Source: Coptis chinensis (lineage: Eukaryota > Streptophyta > Magnoliopsida > Ranunculales > Ranunculaceae). From it: DNA of 64,000 nucleotides. Within the stretch, counting starts at the first letter, position 1. Every line of letters begins with the position of its first letter. The notes under the pieces were generated by a model, which saw nothing but the letters and a program-made list of their open reading frames with translations, was not told where the DNA came from and did not search any database. Location: NCBI GenBank assembly GCA_015680905.1, contig CM027384.1, positions 75,053,501 to 75,117,500 on the forward strand. The letters run 5' to 3'. Position numbers and translations under genes: made by a program. Shown piece after piece: positions 11,873-23,615 of the stretch.

Positions 11873-12365
11873 TTAGGGTAACAATGGGTTTTGTAGCCAA
11901 AGTGGTTGTCTTCTTTCTTGCCTCCGCAATATTGCATCATGAAGCCATTCAAATCCCCCACAGCTTTTGCATTTCAAATACTTTTTTTCCAACATTCAAT
12001 CCATACTTCGTAATCTTAACAGTCCTCCTGCCCATACAGTCATTTCTATTGCATTCACAGTCTACCCAAGGGCAATTGGGCATCCAATGGCCTGCCTGAG
12101 CACACTTAAAGCATTCGTTTGTTGACGTGCTTGATCCAATCCCAGAAAGTTTTTTATAAACAGATTCATCCAACCATTGAAAATAACTTTGACATGTAGC
12201 ATGCTGACACTTCAAGTATTTCCTTACTGGATTGCGAGCAATTTGTGATATTGCCCAACAATCGGATACCATCACATGTAGCTTCTTTTTATATGAAGAG
12301 TATAGAAATTGGCACTCAGTAGCTGAGTGTCCAACTTCATCACAAATCTAACATTCAACATATGA
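11873..12365 (-). pseudogene. Zinc-knuckle / GRF zinc-finger protein, decayed
   Basis: On the minus strand the order is a CCHC knuckle (CDEVGHSATEC, with a stop inside its first Cys pair near 12345), a GRF-type zinc finger (NPVRKYLKC...CQSYFQWLDE, about 12160-12260), a second CCHC knuckle (CFKCAQAGHWMPNC, about 12060-12100) and a second GRF-like finger (NVGKK...CKSCGGFEWLHD, about 11930-11995). A frameshift in an A-run near 11985 cuts the second finger. GRF and CCHC fingers bind nucleic acids. The gene faces the MULE transposase and lies before the presumed MULE end, so it may be a second MULE gene in the manner of mudrB, or a captured host fragment. The 5' exons are not identified. Confidence 0.6.
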
Positions 12366-13330
12366 ACAAAACATGTACTAACATCAAAATTTGAAACTCA
12401 TGAAGATATGGCTTATTACATATGCAGAAACAATTTAGCCATAGTCCAATAGCATATGTATGCCTACAAATTAAGAATTGTCAAAAAAGAGGAAAAAAAA
12501 TCCCAAAAGAATACTAAACAAGCTGTAATTCTGTGTATTCATCAAGTTCCTAGAAATTAATATCTCATGCCTCCAAGGATGAACTTTCTTAGTTTTATCA
12601 ACAATTCTCCACCCAAAAAAAAATAACAAAAGAGAATTAACACATAAAAATTCATCAAGAAGCACAGGTAGTACAAACAACCATACTAAACAATAGAATC
12701 TTGCATTAGGGTATCTTCAGCACTGAGACAAAACTACATACACTTACAAGTACAAAAAATATAAGAAAATAGACATCATGCAAAAAGCTTATAAACTCCA
12801 ATACATAATCAAAACCAACAAAAACAAGCAATGCATGAATCTAATAAGCATAAACACTACGCTTCCCTATAACATCACCATAATGTTTACAAGTACAACC
12901 ACAAATAACTTCCACACAATCTTCACATCTTTTAACCTCAAACAACCATTTTTGAATGTTTTAAAAGCTGAAAATCATTAAAAATGAGAAATCAAGACGC
13001 CCCAAGAGAAAAAAACAAAACTCGTGAGTGATTCAGTGGAGAAACTCAACCAGTTCATCAAAAAAGATATTCAACAATTACCTTCATATATTCAACAAAA
13101 ACTTAATTATAAAACTCAAACTTAATCAAAGTGATAAACTTAATCTAAATTACCTTTATTTTTAGTAAAAAGAACTCGTGATTAGCTTCGTCCTTCCTTC
13201 TTTTGCAATGGAGATATTTTGCAGTCCACTCTCTGTGTTTTTCGATTTTTTTGGGTACTCTAGTTTTTTTTTATGTTTGTCGTAACTAATTGGGCTAATT
13301 GAGTTATTTAGGCGCTAATTAGATAAACCC
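12366..13330. other. AT-rich region, no gene seen
   Basis: No coding sequence was found on either strand. It probably contains the 5' part and promoter of the minus-strand zinc-knuckle gene. It is a plain AT-rich sequence without clear repeats. Confidence 0.5.
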
Positions 13331-13512
13331 AACTCATGTGCTTAAACACGTGAGGTCCCCGTTAGACAAATTGGACGGAATGAGATGGAAAACAGACGGA
13401 GGTACTAAATTGAAACAAATTAAGAGTTCGTGGTACTAATAGGTGAGAAACAAAGTATAGGTACCATTTAAGAAAAAAAATGAAAGTATGTGGTACTAAA
13501 TAGTCATAAACT
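13331..13512. repeat. Probable MULE terminal inverted repeat region
   Basis: The stretch contains ACGTGAGGTCCCCGTTAGAC, then GGACGGAATGAGATGGAAAA, then repeated TGGTACTAAAT / AGGTACTAAATTGAAAC blocks. This is the general look of dicot MULE ends (GGTACTAAA with GACGGAA motifs). The matching end would be upstream of the window, so neither inverted-repeat status nor the 9-bp target duplication can be verified here. Confidence 0.4.
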
Positions 13513-13676
13513 TTCTAAATTTTATAATCGGTTACTTAACTACATCCCTTAAAGCCAATAATCTAGGTTTTAGTTTTCTACATTTGAAGAGAGATACATC
13601 CTAGAAACCGTTCAGAGTACAAATTCAGTTACTTTATACATTAACCGTCCTAACTATCTCTGTAAGAGATATGATG

Positions 13677-13690
13677 ATCACTATAAATAC
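13677..13690 (+). promoter_or_regulatory. TATA box of the RPA-like gene
   Basis: CACTATAAATAC lies about 215 bp before the ATG at 13901. A CT-rich leader and a probable 5'-UTR intron (donor near 13790, acceptor at 13888) follow it. Confidence 0.5.
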
Positions 13691-13900
13691 TAAGAGTCTT
13701 GCACTTTCAAATCCCTCTCTTCTTCTGCTGCTTTTCCATTTTCTTATGCCCGCATCCTTGCGAAGAACAAGGAACCATATCATTCAAAAAAGGTTGCCTC
13801 CTAAATATTTTCTATTTTATATTACAAGTTTTTTTTTCCTACTAATTCATTATTTTTCCTTTCTCCTAATTCATTTCACTGTATGTAGGTGCAATTAAAT

Positions 13901-16900
13901 ATGAGCATAGAAGAATATGTTCAATTGTCTGAATTAACTGACAAAACTCAAAAGTGTCAAGTTAAAGTTCATGTCTCGAGGAGATGGACCGTAGGCAGTA
14001 AAGACTCGCAAGATAAGCAGAAGAGATTTGATGTTGTCCTAATTGATGAACAAGTAAGTCGTTTGAGTCATTTGCATTTCGACACATTAAGTTTTCCATG
14101 TTATGAAATTGCCTTAATGCTTTGATTTTTTTTCAGGGAGATCAGATTGAAGCAATTGTTCCTAAAAACCATTCGAACACATTCTTTAATGTTCTTCACG
14201 AAGGACACATATATCATATTGAAAACTTCAGTGTGCAAACTAGAAGAGATTCATATAGCCCCATTCAACATGAATTTATTATACTTATCAGATGGGACAC
14301 TATTGTCAAGGGATCTTCCGAAGCTCACCCTGAAATTCCAATATACAAATTTGATTTCGTTGAGTTTAACAATGTTAGGCTGCTTTCGAAAGCAAATACA
14401 AATCTAAAAGGTAATCAATTGCAATAATATACTACAAGTATTTACTTCAAAAAAATTGCATTAGGAATACCTATTTCATCAAAATTTTGTGGCAGATACA
14501 TTTGGCGCACTTGATGGTGCTTCGGAGTTGATGTTTCGAAAAGGACTCATGCTGAAAGAGATTTTCTTGAAGAATGCTAGATTTGCATTTTATGTATGCT
14601 CATTTAGATTTTTAAAAATTCATAACCAAATCTATATATTAACACAAAATTATATATTTATGTAGTGGAACTGAATTGAAAATAAATCTCTGGAAAAATG
14701 TAATATTACGATTGTTTGATAATGTGATTAAGTATGCAAAGAGCATATGAAGCTGTAGTAGTTGTGGTGGTCTTCAAAAGATTAGAAGTGAGGTTCACCA
14801 TAGATTGTTTGGAGTTAAATGATTAGGAGTTTTAGAAGAAAGGAAGGTAGTTTCTTATAGGACTTGTTTAGTTTCTAGTTGAATGAAGAACATTGAAAGT
14901 TTAAGTGTTTTTGAAGATTGAAATAACATGAACTTGAAAGAAAGGATTGAAATGAAAAATTGGAACAAAAAACAACAAAATGAAGATTGATTTATTGAAT
15001 AACAAAGCAAAATAACAAGATTGACATAAAGAACAATAAAATAAAATGACTTGAATGAAAAAGACTAGAAAAATAAATCCTACATGACACTAGATTAAGT
15101 CTAGGTGCCACTACTCCTACAAACCAATTGGTTTGGATCCTAAATGCAATGGATACCTAATTCTTTACATCTCTTTGGCTTATATATGACACCATTACAA
15201 AACTACCCCTCTCCTATAAATTCATGACACCTCACAACTTGCTTTTACTTTATGCTTTTCTCAGCTTCTTTATGTTTTTCTTCTTGACCAAGATAGGTTT
15301 TAGAGAATGGCATATTTTGTGCTAAGGACCTCCATCTCTGGTCTTCTGAGTTGAGGGCTTTGACTTTTGACTTTGACTTTTTCAGTACTTTTTCAATGCA
15401 GCTTCTAATCTTCATAATAAGCATGATTAATGCTCCTTTTGGTGCTAAGACGCAGCTTTTATGATAAGTGATCTGAATTTCTCTGTAACCTGAAAAAGAC
15501 AATAAAAGCTATGAGTTGTTTTTTCATTAAACGTAAAAATGGATATAATGTAGTAATGTAAGGGTAATAAAACGCACATTTAGGAGCTGATCAGCGTACA
15601 GGTGTTGGTTGTCACTTCGTTAATTGTTGGGAACTATTACAGTGATTATATTTGATCTTTCAATCTATATATCACTTTTCTTTCCCTTGCCTATTGGATC
15701 TTAAATTTGTTCATTGTCAGGTGAATACTTCTTTAATTCAGCAAGCACAACGCAGATCTACGTCAACTTGGACATTCTAGAAGTATCAGATTTGCAAAAT
15801 CCGTGATAAAAAAAAAACGATAACTTATTAACAAACATAATATACACTTCCATTAACTATACATTGCTTAATTAAGTTTAACAAAATATTTTATATGTTT
15901 TTTAGCTCCACTTTTGAAAAGAGGAATATTGAAATGCTACAAGGGTCATCATCGGTTGAACGTAATATGAAGAACAGATCATTGAGAAACAGAAAAACTC
16001 TTTTACAAGTTGTTCAAATGTTGAACGCAGAGTCTGTTGTAAGTTTACTCTACATTTGTCTAATGTCCAACTTTAATTTAAATTTTCTCAATATACTAAC
16101 GCTCCGTGCAAGGACAAATCTGCAGATGCAAAACAATCATTTATGATATTGTTCATGATTATCAACCGTTCTATATGTCTTGCACCAACACTGGTTGTCG
16201 GAAGAAATTGATAGATAGTGGTGATCACTATTGGTGTGGTAATTGCAATAACATTATTCCATCTCCAGATGTGAGGTGTGAATTGATATGTTTTTTTCCA
16301 TGATATTCATTTAACACTTCTCCCGACTTTATGAACGTAATCTGATAGACATTTATTTTAGGTATCAACTGAAAGCTTGCATTCGAGATGACACACAAAG
16401 TTCCCTCATAACTATATTTGGCGAAGAAGCTGAAGAATTACTAAAACATCCAGCTTCCGAGCTGGAAATTAAAAGCTTATAAAATCGGTATAGCCATTAT
16501 GACATCATAGTTTTCACATTCATTTTTTATGTCATGCAATATATCTTTACAAAATACATAATTGTCACTTACTAATTCTCTTTTATTGAATTAGGAAAAT
16601 GGTATCGAGACTGTTAAGGCCATAGTAAATGACATTATTGGTTCTTCAGTGGTGTTAGAGATCAAAATTAGCCAATACAACATCCAAAGGCAAGGCAGAA
16701 ATGGCTTTACAGCTAATAAGGTTTTTCCGGTGGATTGCAAACTTGAGTCTGACCAAGTACCAGATCAGATTGAACATGTAAAAAAAGATATACAAAATTT
16801 TTCGTTATGCATATGTCTGATAGTTACACTATTTATTATGCTAGCTATCAATTACATGCTTATTAATCATTGGTTGCTATTATATTCTTTTCGTTACGTA

Positions 16901-17403
16901 ATTTCATGATGTGCAGTTAGGTGACAGATGCATCACAAATTGTTGATGGTACCTTCTAAGCCCATACACCTAACAACTTGAATGACAACGAATCAGATTT
17001 GATGAAAAACAAGGTGTTCATTTACCTTAACTCTACTGCCAAAGACTAAATATATATATACTCTTCCAATTTCCTTGCTTCACTTCTTTATTCTAATTCT
17101 AAACATTTGTATAGCAGGAGCTTTGTTTGGCAAAGTCCACCGATATTCCTCAACCCTCAAATAAATAAATAAAAACAGGTCTAAGAGAAATTACAAAAAT
17201 AAAGCTTTTGTAGTATGTGTACAAGCACACCAAAAAAAATTACTTCTAGACATTTTTCTTTTTCAAAAAAAAAAACATTTACTTATACTCTTTCTACTTA
17301 TTTGTCAAAAGAATTCTCAACTGGTGAATCAAATGAAACTTCCCAGACTTCAACTATAAAAACTCCATCTAAAAGGGTGTGCAAGATAAAAGAATATAAT
17401 TAA
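13901..17403 (+). pseudogene. Replication protein A large-subunit (RPA70)-like gene, copy 1
   Basis: Exons with good splice sites encode tandem OB folds that in RPA bind single-stranded DNA. Exon 13901-14053 has VSRRWTVG and FDVVLIDEQ, the DBD-A start. Exon 14137-14410 has AIVPK and a WDT motif. Exon 14496-14593 follows. After a disturbed middle come 15722-15804, about 15906-16038, and a zinc-ribbon exon 16111-16275 with Cys spacing CX4CX13CX2C (SCTNTGC...YWCGNC), the hallmark of DBD-C. Exons 16363-16489 and 16595-16780 finish the domain. Breaks include a stop in SL*NR near 16480, a stop at the 15804 exon end and a probable insertion at about 14650-15560. Plant genomes carry many such genes, often in Helitrons; a second copy is at 48622. 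Confidence 0.78.
14594..15580. other. Probable insertion in the RPA-like gene
   Basis: The exon that should follow (matching 49438-49541 of copy 2) is not found intact. Only a stretch near 15590-15640 recalls its VVVVT end. The roughly 900 bp between is AT-rich, with no recognisable coding sequence and no clear terminal repeats, so its type is unknown. Confidence 0.45.
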
Positions 17404-17737
17404 GGTATTTAAACTTAACTTAAGGTAAAAAAAAAAATTACCATTGCCACTGTTATTCTACATGATTAAAATCATATCCAAATTCCATTCGCTTTGTTTG
17501 TAGGACTGAGGATCAAAGTCGTCATATAGCAACATGCAATGAAGATCATTTGTTTTAATCCGTAGTTATTAGTTCTTGTATGCTTCATGAGAACACTTTA
17601 CGTACTATCTTTTATAACTTTATATATGGCATTTAGAAATGACTATTTCGTATTTCTTTCATACCTCTTTATCATACTACAATTGTAATTCAGCGATGCG
17701 ACTGGCATCCATAATTTCTTTCATATTTTCAGTGATA
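17404..17737. other. Spacer, no gene seen
   Basis: AT-rich sequence between the end of the RPA-like gene and the abrupt start of an Athila pol fragment. The junction at about 17738 marks the 5' truncation point of that element. Confidence 0.5.
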
Positions 17738-19917
17738 TGGTTGAACGGTTTATGGAAGTATTCATGAACGACTTCTCAATTTATGGAGATTCTTTCGATA
17801 GCTGTCTATCAAATCTTGAAAAGGTCTTTACACGTTGTGAAGAGAAAAACCTTGTTCTTAATTGGGAAAAATGTCATTTCATGTTTACTAAAGGAATAGT
17901 TTTAGGACATATCGTTTCAAAGGACGGAATCGAAGTCGACAAAGCTAAGATAGAAAAAATTGCTTCACTTCCTATACCAAAAACAGTTCGAGACATTGGC
18001 AAGATTCTTAGGACATGCAGGTTTCTATAGGAGATTTATTCAAGATTTCTCAAAGGTTGCTAGACCTTTAACCAATCCCGCTTAAAGATGCCACTTTTGA
18101 TTTCAGTTTAGGTTGCAAACAAGCCTTTGAGGTATTAAAACCGCTTTAACTACCGCTCCCATAATTCAACCACCGATTGGTCTAAACCTTTTGAATTAAT
18201 GTGTGACCTTGGCGACTTGCTATTGAGTCTGTACTAGGGCAACGCCGAGAAGATAAAGCCGGTTGTCATTTACTATCGCGAGTAAAACCTTTAATGAAGC
18301 TCAACGTAACTATACCACCACCGGAGAAAGAGTTTCGCCGCCAGATACGCGTTAGATAAGTTTCGCCCTTACCTAGTGGGTTCTCCAACTATTGTCTACA
18401 TCGACCATCGCGCACGCCGTTATCCGTTAGCGAAAAAAAGATGCAAAACAAAGGTTGATCCGATGGATTCTCCTTTTGCAAGAGTTTACTCGAAATTAGA
18501 GATTAAAAAGGTAGCGAAAATGTAGTTGCAGACCATTTATCAAGACTTGCCAGTGATGTTGATACTGATACCGAACCTATCTGTGATTCCTTTCCAGATG
18601 AACACTTGTACTCTATTTTTTCGTCCCCTTGGTACGCAGACATAGTAAATTACTTAGTTACCGAGGAATTTCCTTTATCTTGGTCTCGTAATGACCGGAA
18701 AAAGTTTTTATCCACTGCGGAAATTCTATTTCGGGATGATCCCTACCTTTTCAAGTATTGTTCGCACCAACTAATCCGCCGTTGCATTCCCGACTGGGAA
18801 CACAACGATGTGTTATCCTTCTGCCATGAACAATCTTATGGTGGTCATTTTAGTGGTAAGAAAACTGCGGCCAAGGTTCTACAATGTGGTTTTTATTGGC
18901 CAACACTGTTTAGAGATGCACATGAGCATTGCAAAGCATGCAATCGCCGCCCAGAAGTTAGGTCGCATTACTCAACGCAATATGATGCCCTTAAATCCCA
19001 TTCTAATTGTGGAAATCTTAGATGTATGGGGCATCGACTTCATGGGTCCATTTCCAAATTCTCATGGCTTCCTATACATACTTGTAGCAGTTGACTATGT
19101 GTCAAAATGGATTGAGGCATTGGCATGTCGCGGCTAACGATCATAAAACAGTCGTTTTGTTTGTAAAAGAAAATATTTTTCTCGATTTGGTGTTCCAAAA
19201 GCTAATAATTAGTGACGGGAAAACATTTTACGCAATAAAATTTTGAATCATTAGTAAAGAAATATGGAGTCACGCACAAAGTGGCAACTCCGTATCATCC
19301 TCAAACCAAATTGGTCAAGTAGAAGTCTCTAATCGAGAAATAAAATCCATTTTGGAAAAATTGTCAATCCATCTAGGAAAGATCGGTCTTCTACGATTAT
19401 CCGATGCCTTGTGGGCATCTGAACGCCTTTTAAGACACCTATATAGGGATGTCTCCAGATCGCCTCATTTTTGGAAAACCACGTCATCTGCCGGTTGAAC
19501 TTGAGCACCGCGGCTCTATGGGCCATCAAAAGCCTCAATTATAACACTAACGTGGCAGCTTAAAAGAGAAAATTGCGGAGTTAAATGAGCTTGAGGAAAT
19601 TCGAGTGATGCCTATGATCTCTCGAAATCCTATAAAGCCAACATGAAAAAGAGTGCATGACAAGCACATATTGTGAAAAGAGTTCAAAGTCGGGTCAAAA
19701 AGTTTTGATGTACAACTCAAGATTACACATTTTTTCGTGAAAATTAAAAACTCGATGGTCCGGTCCTTTCACCGTCTCTGCCACTCCTTATATGGGGCTA
19801 TCTCTCGTGGAAAACGTAAATGATGGTAGCGAATTTCAAGTAAATGGCGCGCCTTTAAACATTATCATGAGTTGCGCTCCGGATGTCGAAGAGACTCTTT
19901 CTCAATGATCCGGTCTA
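17738..19917 (+). pseudogene. Athila-like gypsy pol fragment: RT, RNase H, integrase
   Basis: The first recognisable piece is the RT active-site strand, VFMNDFSIYG, where the family has VFMDDFS, so one catalytic Asp is replaced by Asn. Next come the RT thumb and LGHIVS motif (about 17910), the RNase H with many stops and shifts (18130-18540) ending in VADHLSRLA (about 18520), and a zinc-binding integrase N-terminus ([17 protein letters not shown]; 18830-18950). The integrase core begins [15 protein letters not shown] (about 19023). Beyond 19137 the frame breaks repeatedly but keeps integrase-type stretches to about 19900. The 5' part of pol, gag and the 5' LTR are missing. The lineage call (Athila) rests on motif resemblance. 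Confidence 0.8.
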
Positions 19918-21398
19918 CTAATGCACTAATAGATTCGCTGGTGTACTTCTTTCCATGTATTTAAACAGAAAAGTATGCCATTAAGGTAGTCAGGCCCTCT
20001 TCTATTTTCTTTTCTAACAATCCCTAGAGTGTGTGGGTTTGCAATATTTGGAACCTTAGTCCACAAAAACTCTACTTTAACCGAAAGTATAAATGTCTTT
20101 CGATAATCGAAAGCAAACGTGCCTCCGTGAAAATAATGGGTACCAAAAATTTCAACTCCTTCTTTCTCCTCCTTTTTTTCTATTCTCTTCCTCGCTAACT
20201 CCAACTCATCATTTGGTCCAAATCTCACCCATCTCGAATTGGTAATGGTCGTAGTACTTTTTGCTCGAAAAGCGACAAGTTTAAAAGGATGGGGTGGTGT
20301 ATGAACTGGCCAAACTCCTTTCTCGCCCGTGTCTTGATCTGTTATCCGAGATGAGCCGGTATAAGGTATATTATTGTCTGACACCAGCTCAACAGGATAA
20401 CTTCGTCCGTGTCGTCCCGTTGCTCCCACAGGTTGGGATTCGTCTTGAGGATCTGACGTTAAAAGACTCACATTCGTCTTGAGGATCTGACGTTAAAAGA
20501 CTCACATTCGTCTTGAGGATCTGACGTTAAAAGACTCAACATGTATATACTCGTTTTGTTTTATTAGCACCCAGCATGGTGCCCAAAGAGAGTCGTGATA
20601 TGCACCATCGGACATTTCCTAGTTCGTACGGACAATGGATTCCACCAGGCCAACCCCGTTCAGTTTTCTATGTGACTGTTTCGGGGCGGTTTGAGGCTAT
20701 ACCATATGTACTAAGGGTAATATTATTATTAGACCATTGCACATTGGGCAAGGATGGTACCGTCCTAAACCCTAGGCCCCCAAAACATAAAGGATAAGCC
20801 ACAGCCTGGCTGGATTGAGTTCACCCAAAGCCGACATGAAAGTTGCCTGAGTTAAGCTGTTTGTGATGTGTTATTTTATTTGGATTTCCAGTGTTGTTGA
20901 CACGTTCTTCTCGACTTGTACATTTGTATATAAAGGATAAATAAATAAATAAATAAATAAATTGATGTTTGAATGTGATTTTTCATATTCTAGTGGATGG
21001 CATTTTTAATACTGATCGTTTCGATATCTCATCCGTTAAATTCGGAGTTGAAACGAATCGAATTTCCACGCTTTGAAATTTTCGAACATTACGGGACATA
21101 AGAGGAATTTCTGTAATTCATTTGTACTTGGGCCAAAATTTTGACCCGACCCAAAAACCAAAGATCCGGGTACAAAGCCCACGCGCGGGGCACTCACGCG
21201 TCCACCCCCCTCACTTCTTCTTCCACAAAAATCGGATCTTGGTCCCCCCACAATCCACTCGCGCGCGCGGCATACCAGCAGTGAATTCGACCCGCACACG
21301 CAGGCCAAACTCCACCAAACTCAACCCCCTTCCTCCAGCACCACCTCCTCCACCTCCTCTTGCTATTTACACCATCAAAACTTAATTTACACCGCGCT
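19918..21398. other. Region after Athila pol; unassigned
   Basis: Contains a 34-bp triple repeat, a (AAAT)n run at about 20936-20962, and from about 21120 a GC-rich stretch with CGCGCG runs and a CT-rich leader that may be the promoter of the next reading frame. A 181-codon minus-strand open frame (19926-20471) matches nothing I know. In Athila elements an extra gene may follow pol, but I cannot identify one here. Confidence 0.5.
20438..20539 (+). repeat. 34-bp tandem repeat, three copies
   Basis: ATTCGTCTTGAGGATCTGAC plus GTTAAAAGACTCAC is repeated head to tail at 20438, 20472 and 20506. The copies are identical except at the last base, implying recent expansion. Confidence 0.9.
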
Positions 21399-22392
21399 AT
21401 GGCAGCACGAAGAAGAATTACAGTTGAGAGAAATTTCACAAATCTCTATAATTCGGGATGTTTCACCCATTTTTCGATGAGGAAATTGCTAGTAGAGAGT
21501 GGGAATATCTTTTGCATCGAATCCCAGCTCAATATTCCGAAGAATTGGTGTTGAAATTTTATAACAATGGAGGTTTCCGGGGTGACGAATTTTTGATTAC
21601 GGCGGATGGGATGGAACGTGAACTCACGCCGAGTTGATTTTTGAATACCGCAGATTCCGATTAACTCGATAGCCCGACCTCGTTATTGTCGAGTATCCGA
21701 CCACGAGGGATTTGATGTTTGACACGCTTCTCGAGGGGAGTACAACATCGCTCGAACTGCGTGTACCAAAGATTCGCCAGACGTAACCAATTAGCCGCCA
21801 CTCAATGGTCGGGCGACAACGTCATTGGAACTTCAAAGACGTCTGACGTGAACAAGACTTTCTTGCACCTGCTGTGGATCCTACAGGAGAGGAAGCACAC
21901 TTTCTGTATGGTCCATTTCCTGGGCCATATTCTTACGACCGCGTCAAATAGGTCAGCTCCTCTTGTTGTACTTGTTACTCAGCTTATGCTTAACTTAGGG
22001 TTCCAGTCTGCTACTCCTTTCATTGAAACAAGGTCTTTCGAGAATTTTGGAATTTTTGAGACTTGTGTTTTAGACCATTGGGACCCAGTAGCTAGAGATG
22101 ACATTGAGCATGATAACGCATACCTCCTCCTCCTCCTCCTTCACCACCAGACTGTTTTAATGAAGATATCATGCGCCGAATCAATACTCCTATGGATGCC
22201 TTGAGGAATATGAATTCTAGTATGCACAGGATGTTTCTTCGCTAGGAAGAGGTGATTACTTCCTGAATGAATTCCAAAGAAGAAATGAGAAATCGCCAAG
22301 GCCAATTCCAGAGAATGATGATGGCAAATCAGCAAGAATTCCAAGATCGGTTGTTTCGATCTATAGGCCACATTCCGCACCACCACCACTGA
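21399..22392 (+). pseudogene. 'Putative plant transposon protein' type gene, copy A
   Basis: It starts MAARRR at 21399. After a shift it reads REWEYLLHRIPAQYSEELVL then KFYNN (about 21495-21575), the conserved W-x-x-L...LV-x-x-FY start of the plant transposon protein domain (PF20167-like). The stretch 21800-22050 (TFLHLLWILQERKHTF, LVTQLMLNLGF) matches copy B at 24080-24230. A proline run near 22120 leads to a Q/M-rich helical C-terminus (about 22180-22390). Several frameshifts and stops make it non-functional. The biochemical role of this family is not known; it is associated with retroelements and other repeats. Confidence 0.55.
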
Positions 22393-22663
22393 AGTTCGTC
22401 GTGGGTCAAGACGAGAAACCCGGTTCATCTTCGCTAACCCGAGGATTCACAAGAGTCGTTTATTTCCTTTGGTTTAGAAATGACTATGTCATTTATTTCC
22501 CTTTATGCATTGCATTTTTATTTTTAGCTAAATTATTATATATCGGGTTGATTTCTCATAATTTTGTATCTCCGCACGGTTTGAATGAGAAATTATTTAT
22601 GCTAATATAGTACTTCAAAAATATGAGTTTGCTCATTAATTCATTGGGCCTACTCTCAAAGCC

Positions 22664-22865
22664 CAACGGTCGAACCCAACGGATCGATCCAAACAGATCG
22701 ATCCAATCGGTCGATGCCCAACGGTCGAAATCAAGTTATAAATACAACTCTCCTTTCCACTTTCACTCATTCCCTTCTCTCACTCTTCTTCACATATTCT
22801 TCTTCACAAATTTTCAATTTCTTGAACATAATGAATAAACTAGAGCGATGGGAAAAGGAGCAACG
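22664..22865 (+). promoter_or_regulatory. Promoter-like segment with orphan start codon
   Basis: GATCGATCCAAACAGATCGATCC and CCCAACGGTCGAA repeats (22660-22730) precede TATAAATAC at 22737, a CT-rich leader and ATG at 22832. The frame then closes after 12 codons. The layout copies the 5' regions of the neighbouring genes A and B, so it may be the remains of another family member. From about 22870 to 23100 nothing further is seen. Confidence 0.4.
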
Positions 22866-23101
22866 CTGAATGGGCTATCACATTAATCGCGGATAAAAGT
22901 GTTTATCATTATTCTCTTGTCACTATGCACAACATGATCCGTAACATCTAGATCTATGTAACCGTTTTTTTTTTTTTCATTTTCATTTTGTATATTAGTA
23001 TGGTGTGTTAAATAATTCTCCCACATTTGTGCGGGTTACGATTAATTGGAGAAGTTCCAGATAAATATTTGTGTATATTAGTTGTCTTTTCCTCTCTAAA
23101 A

Positions 23102-23178
<77 letters not shown>
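23102..23178. repeat. (TAA)n microsatellite
   Basis: About 25 uninterrupted TAA units. Open frames here (runs of Tyr or Leu on the minus strand) are artefacts. Confidence 0.97.
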
Positions 23179-23180
<2 letters not shown>

Positions 23181-23552
23181 GTAAATAAATAAACAAACCA
23201 TAACAAAGAAAGGCCATCCAAAACTCACCAAAATAATTAATGGATACACATAGTGTTCAGAGAAAATCAAGACGCTACAAGGTACACATAACACTTGTCA
23301 CACATGCATTTCGATTATTCTATCCATATTCTATTACCGAAGTTATGATCATCATTTCTGAAATTACGTAAGTTTAACTACCCCTGCGGAAACTTTCCTC
23401 CGTATTTTCTAAACATTAAACCATCTCATTAATTGTATTTGGATATCCCGACATGACAAAGACTTTATTGTGGATCCCCTATGATGTTGTACATAATCAC
23501 ATGGGTCATTAAATACACTTGGACTCCAGATTGGTATAGCCTCATAGATTGC

Positions 23553-23560
23553 CTATAAAT
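23553..23560 (+). promoter_or_regulatory. TATA box of gene B
   Basis: CTATAAAT lies 63 bp before the ATG at 23616, with a CT-rich leader between. The spacing is right for a plant core promoter. Confidence 0.5.
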
Positions 23561-23615
23561 CTCTTCTTTTTAAGCCATTCTTATTCATACAATTTTCATT
23601 ATCCTTCCTTCAAGA

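Noticed and set aside
19926-20471. A 181-codon minus-strand open frame after Athila pol
   Set aside because: No motif or family match. It starts within the 34-bp repeat, and the flanking elements point to the other strand. It is most likely chance in decayed retroelement DNA.
22995-23294. Frame with a long Tyr run
   Set aside because: Produced by the (TAA)n microsatellite.
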